Shown here: positions 4,704-7,157 of the stretch, piece by piece
Layout of the letters: the number at the start of each line of letters is the position of its first letter
How positions within the stretch are numbered: the stretch's first letter is position 1
From: an uncultured Bulleidia sp.
GTDB lineage: Bacteria > Bacillota_I > Bacilli_A > Erysipelotrichales > Erysipelotrichaceae
Assembly (NCBI GenBank): GCA_934725105.1
Contig: CAKVBD010000054.1
Location: forward strand, 1-7,157
Direction of reading: 5' to 3'
Length of the DNA stretch: 7,157 nucleotides
Translations under genes and position numbers: made by a program
Notes under the pieces: model-generated
What the model was told of the DNA's origin: nothing
The model's database searches: none
Seen by the model: only the letters and a program-made list of their open reading frames with translations

Positions 4704-5500
4704 TTTTCTGCACCTCCTTTAATTGTGTTGACTGGCTTGCTTTCTTCTTTTTTCACTGTTACTGTTTCTTTTTGTGAAGAACGGAAATGAAACCATCCTA
4801 AAGCAAATGCAATGCATGCTACTATTGTTCCAGATACAGCAGTAGAAGTCATAGATACTAAGATCAAACCAACCGCAACACCAAGTAAAACTGCACCAGT
4901 AAGGTCTTTTCCACCCATGTTTCTTAACAGAATCGCAAATGCAATACATGGCATTAAAGAAGCAATTGTCATGATTCCAATCATAACGAATGGATATGTG
5001 TAAATAAATGCTGATAACGTTGCATTGATACTAGATGCATTGTTCATCATGAAATAAGCAACACCTACATAGACAAGTGCATTGATCAGCATCAATACAA
5101 ACTGCATCATACCAACTTTTTTATCATCTTGTTTTTCACAGGCTTTTCTAACTGCTGGTAAAAATAATGTGTTGAATAAATTCAAAACATATTCTAATGC
5201 AATTCCCGCAACAAGAAATGCACTTGCATTTGTGATAGATGCATCTACACCACCACTCACCAAAAATGAAGAAATGATAGAAGTAAATAAGAATCCACTT
5301 TCTACAGGTACATATTCACTCAATGACTGATATGCAATGTAATACACTTCTAATGCTCCTCCAAGTAACATACCCTCTTTCAAATATCCTAAAGAAGCAC
5401 CAAGTAAAGTACATGCGACAAGAGGTCTTTGTAAGATATGTGAAAAACAGTATTTATCTAAGACGATCAACAAAACAATGATCAAAGGTAAAACTGACAT
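4694..5500 (-). CDS. PTS mannose/fructose/sorbose-family transporter, IIC subunit
   Basis: The 268-residue multispan membrane protein fits EIIC of the sorbose/mannose type (EII-Sor). Evidence includes QRPLVACTLLGASLGYLKEG at about 24-43, followed by LLGGALEVYYIAYQSL, the family's usual early region with a conserved Glu (here Glu51) in a membrane re-entrant segment. Later hydrophobic spans cover about 70-115, 130-152, 163-193 and 200-240. The polar tail at 240-268 (KKEESKPVN) is cytoplasmic by inference. The start ATG at 5500 follows a purine-rich site AAAGGAAAGGAA in a leader of about 25 bases. It is the first gene of a two-gene operon with IID. No IIA or IIB gene is next to it on either side, which is unusual for a Man-family system. 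Confidence 0.9.
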   Translation of the reverse strand: MSVLPLIIVLLIVLDKYCFSHILQRPLVACTLLGASLGYLKEGMLLGGALEVYYIAYQSLSEYVPVESGFLFTSIISSFLVSGGVDASITNASAFLVAGIALEYVLNLFNTLFLPAVRKACEKQDDKKVGMMQFVLMLINALVYVGVAYFMMNNASSINATLSAFIYTYPFVMIGIMTIASLMPCIAFAILLRNMGGKDLTGAVLLGVAVGLILVSMTSTAVSGTIVACIAFALGWFHFRSSQKETVTVKKEESKPVNTIKGGAEKWW

Positions 5501-5531
5501 AATTTATATTCCTTTCCTTTTTCCAGAAATT

Positions 5532-5560
5532 ATTATATCAAATTCTCATGCAGTTGAAAT
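5532..5560 (-). promoter_or_regulatory. Promoter of the PTS IIC-IID operon (extended -10)
   Basis: The minus strand has TGATATAAT, an extended -10 with perfect TATAAT at 5537-5532; the -35 region is weak (ATTTCA at 5560-5555). The start would be near 5525. I see no catabolite-responsive element of acceptable quality and no sigma-54 -24/-12 promoter, although some Man-family operons use one. Confidence 0.6.
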
Positions 5561-5576
5561 CATCTCACCAAAACAA

Positions 5577-5600
5577 AAACAATACATTTCTGTATTGTTT
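5577..5600 (-). terminator. Terminator of the 258-aa membrane protein gene
   Basis: A 10-bp perfect stem (5600-5591 with 5586-5577) closed by a GAAA tetraloop on the minus strand is followed by TTGTTTT. It begins one base after the TGA stop codon (5604-5602). Confidence 0.85.
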
Positions 5601-5601
5601 G

Positions 5602-6378
5602 TCAATCATAATCATAATTATCATACAGATTCACTGTGATATCTGTAACAATTCTTTGATTATCTTTCTTTTTTGTATCCAGAGAATACGATACTACATA
5701 TGGACTATCTTCATTATCGTATTCAATACTGTAATACCAGTTAGATTCTGTTGTAGACTTATGATGTTTCCAGTCATTTTCATTAATCAATTGATCCAGT
5801 TCCTGACATGACATACCAGTATAGAGACCACCAGACACTTTTATATCCACATATAATTCATCATCTGGATAAACACTCATATATTCAACATATGCATCCG
5901 TAACAGATATTTTCTCTGTTGTAGGAGAAAATACCGCAACAAACATATTTTGATTCTTGTCATTTTCTAAAGAAATATATTTTGTTGTATCACCTTTGAT
6001 TTTATCTTTTGCTTTTGTTTCAGAATATTCAGAAATTTTCCAGCCATTGTCTAATATTTCAGATAATTGGCAAGGCATAGAATAATACTCACCATTGATA
6101 GAAACTTCATTGGATAATGTATTATCTAATATTCCATCTCCCTTCTCAATTTCATCAATGGAAATACCTTCATCTGTTTCAAACCCATCATCAAATCCAT
6201 TGATGACTGCAGAGCCAGCATATCCAATCAAGCCTAGTATCACACCTGTAATACAGACTTTTTTGATATATCCCTTCACATTGAAATGATATTTTTGAGG
6301 CTGTGTTTCTTCTTCAACTTCTTCAAAGTCTAGATCTGAATATTCTTGCTGATTTTGTTGTTGATATTGTTTTGCCAT
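5602..6378 (-). CDS. Membrane-anchored extracytoplasmic protein with two related lobes, unknown function
   Basis: I do not recognise a named family. The 258-residue protein has an acidic, Gln-rich cytoplasmic N-terminus (1-34), a basic flank KGYIKK, one membrane span at about 40-60, an acidic linker to about 92, and a soluble C-terminal part that should face outside. That part contains a repeated motif: MPCQLSEILDNGW at 101-113 and MSCQELDQLINENDW at 189-203, each followed by beta-rich Tyr/Asp-rich sequence, so it looks like two copies of an 80-90 residue domain. Cys103 and Cys191 occupy the same motif position. There is no lipobox. The ATG at 6378 has no Shine-Dalgarno site, but a -10 hexamer ends six bases before it. 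The gene is monocistronic, bounded by the NUDIX terminator and its own. A sensing or envelope role is possible but not shown. Confidence 0.75.
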   Translation of the reverse strand: MAKQYQQQNQQEYSDLDFEEVEEETQPQKYHFNVKGYIKKVCITGVILGLIGYAGSAVINGFDDGFETDEGISIDEIEKGDGILDNTLSNEVSINGEYYSMPCQLSEILDNGWKISEYSETKAKDKIKGDTTKYISLENDKNQNMFVAVFSPTTEKISVTDAYVEYMSVYPDDELYVDIKVSGGLYTGMSCQELDQLINENDWKHHKSTTESNWYYSIEYDNEDSPYVVSYSLDTKKKDNQRIVTDITVNLYDNYDYD

Positions 6379-6384
6379 ATCAAT

Positions 6385-6413
6385 ATTATCTAAAAAATAA
6401 CATATAAACGCAA
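6385..6413 (-). promoter_or_regulatory. Promoter of the 258-aa membrane protein gene, predicted leaderless
   Basis: On the minus strand TTGCGT (6413-6408) and GATAAT (6390-6385, 5 of 6) are separated by 17 bases. Six bases (ATTGAT) then precede the ATG at 6378. The -35 lies just past the U-tract of the NUDIX terminator. Confidence 0.6.
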
Positions 6414-6415
6414 TG

Positions 6416-6442
6416 AAAAAGAGATAAGATTTCTCCTATCTC
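6416..6442 (-). terminator. Terminator of the NUDIX gene
   Basis: GAGATAGGA (6442-6434) and TCTTATCTC (6429-6421) form a 9-bp stem with one G:U pair and a GAAA loop, followed by TTTTT (6420-6416). The TAG stop codon (6438-6436) is part of the stem. Confidence 0.9.
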
Positions 6443-7008
6443 AAATACTTATCTTTGACTAGCATATATGCCATGATATGCACAGGCTGTTCAAAATCAC
6501 CATTTGCAATTCTTTCTTCAAGTTCCTGCTGAGAAAGATGAATATATTCCAAATCTTCCGTATCATCTAGATTTAGATCAGATACTTTTTTGCATTGATC
6601 TGCAAAGAAGCAATATGCATAGTTATCCGCAATTGTTGGATAGCTTGGAACTGTAATGATGTGATGCCAGTCATTACTCATACATCCAGTTTCTTCTAGC
6701 AATTCTCTTCTAGCACAGTCAAATGCATCTTCTCTTTTGATCTTAGAATATTCATTATCCGTAGCTTCAATTCCACCTGCAGGAAATTCTGTAGTTACTT
6801 TATCAAGTCCATGACGATATTGTTGAACACAGATAAAATCACCATTTTCATCTCTAGCAACAATCACAGAATAGCTTCTTCTAGAATAGTTATAGTATGG
6901 TTCAAATTCTTCACCATTGGGAAACTGATATCTGCATCTTCTAAAGTCAATCCATTGATCTTGAACAATATGTTCTTCTTTTACTTTTTTCCACTTTAAA
7001 TCACGCAT
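6436..7008 (-). CDS. NUDIX hydrolase, ADP-ribose pyrophosphatase-like
   Basis: The 190-residue cytosolic protein has a NUDIX core. FPAGGIE at 75-81 leads into E93-x7-R101-E-L-L-E-E-T-G108, which carries the metal-binding REXXEE glutamates (Glu102, Glu105, Glu106). The N-terminal beta extension, the VQQYRHGLDKVTTEFPAGG lead-in and the YPTIADNYAYCFFA segment after the box resemble ADP-ribose and nucleoside-diphosphate-sugar pyrophosphatases, which split the diphosphate to monophosphates. The gap between the last Gly of AGG (Gly79) and Glu93 is 13 residues where the classic box has five, so a loop of about eight residues is inserted. The start at 7008 has the ribosome site GAGGTG (7019-7014) five bases upstream. 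It is a single-gene unit with its own terminator. The exact substrate cannot be assigned. Confidence 0.9.
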   Translation of the reverse strand: MRDLKWKKVKEEHIVQDQWIDFRRCRYQFPNGEEFEPYYNYSRRSYSVIVARDENGDFICVQQYRHGLDKVTTEFPAGGIEATDNEYSKIKREDAFDCARRELLEETGCMSNDWHHIITVPSYPTIADNYAYCFFADQCKKVSDLNLDDTEDLEYIHLSQQELEERIANGDFEQPVHIMAYMLVKDKYLR

Positions 7009-7045
7009 TTTTTCACCTCACAATACATATCTTTATGATGACTCT

Positions 7046-7075
7046 ATACTAGCACAAAGATCTTATATTCCTCAA
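7046..7075 (-). promoter_or_regulatory. Likely promoter of the NUDIX gene
   Basis: On the minus strand TTGAGG (7075-7070, 4 of 6) and TAGTAT (7051-7046, 4 of 6) are 18 bases apart, giving a leader of about 30 bases with the GAGGTG site. The match is moderate. Confidence 0.4.
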
Positions 7076-7107
7076 AAAAACGTAAGCGTCAAATAAATAC
7101 CGTCTAC

Positions 7108-7156
7108 AAAAATATCTCCATTCTAGGATAATCATATCCAGAAGGGAGATATTTTT
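7108..7156. terminator. Long hairpin at window end, probable terminator of a leftward gene outside
   Basis: 7108-7119 is the exact reverse complement of 7145-7156 (12 bp). Inside it, TTCT/AGAA (7121-7124 with 7140-7143) and GGATA/TATCC (7126-7130 with 7135-7139) extend the stem to a four-base loop ATCA. T5 runs end both strands, so it could terminate in either direction. No rightward gene precedes it in the window, so it most likely ends a leftward gene beyond 7157. A TAA on the minus strand at 7157-7155 could be that gene's stop. Confidence 0.6.
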
Positions 7157-7157
7157 A

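Noticed and set aside
4129..5330. Several plus-strand frames of 60-80 codons across the PTS genes
   Set aside because: They mirror membrane-protein codons on the opposite strand and lack ribosome sites.
5551..5564. Possible catabolite-responsive element upstream of IIC (TGAAATCATCTCAC)
   Set aside because: It misses the central CG and other conserved positions of the CcpA site.
5548..5811. Plus-strand frame rich in Ile and Phe over the 3' end of the 258-aa gene
   Set aside because: It is antisense to a well-bounded gene and its hydrophobic look comes from reading AT-rich codons backwards; it also crosses the terminator hairpin.
1..7157. CRISPR array, toxin-antitoxin pair, riboswitch or T-box
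   Set aside because: No regularly spaced repeats, no recognisable toxin or antitoxin pair, and no leader long enough with conserved riboswitch or T-box sequences was found.

Overview
The window is AT-rich DNA from a low-GC Gram-positive bacterium (Bacillota). A CIRCE-controlled trigger factor, a YsnB-type phosphodiesterase, a mannose-family PTS pair, Shine-Dalgarno sites of the AAGGAGG type and compact U-tailed terminators all fit. The DUF3196-like protein and overall gene style suggest an Erysipelotrichia-type gut organism. That placement is an inference from memory of families, not a database result.

Layout: the left edge (1-345, +) is the C-terminal end of an IS110-family transposase, followed by about 180 bases of non-coding DNA that should contain the element's right end. 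Then come the trigger factor gene tig (574-1848, -) with a CIRCE operator and two apparent promoters, and a DUF3196-like gene (2025-2720, -). The YsnB/YfcE-type metallophosphoesterase (2776-3243, +) diverges from the DUF3196-like gene. It is followed by tRNA-Arg(TCT) at 3311-3387 and a small single-span membrane protein (3440-3817, +). Converging on that is a PTS IIC-IID pair of the mannose/fructose/sorbose family (5500-3849, -) without IIA or IIB. Next are a membrane-anchored protein of unknown function with two related lobes (5602-6378, -) and a NUDIX hydrolase (6436-7008, -). The right edge is a long hairpin (7108-7156), probably the terminator of a leftward gene just outside the window.

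The genes are mostly independent short transcription units. Only IIC-IID is a clear operon. Nearly every unit has its own promoter and a terminator that abuts or overlaps the stop codon.

The most striking pattern concerns translation starts. Four genes (DUF3196-like, ysnB-like, small membrane protein, 258-aa membrane protein) have no Shine-Dalgarno sequence. In each, a good -10 hexamer ends exactly six bases before the ATG, which would place the transcript start at the A of the ATG. Tig, IIC, IID and NUDIX instead have clear leaders with Shine-Dalgarno sites. The window therefore seems to hold two translation-initiation classes side by side, with leaderless mRNAs predicted for half of the complete protein genes. 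The second notable element is the tig control region, where the -35 hexamer is built into the spacer and right arm of the CIRCE operator and a second, CIRCE-free promoter lies downstream. No CRISPR array, phage module or recognisable defence system is present.
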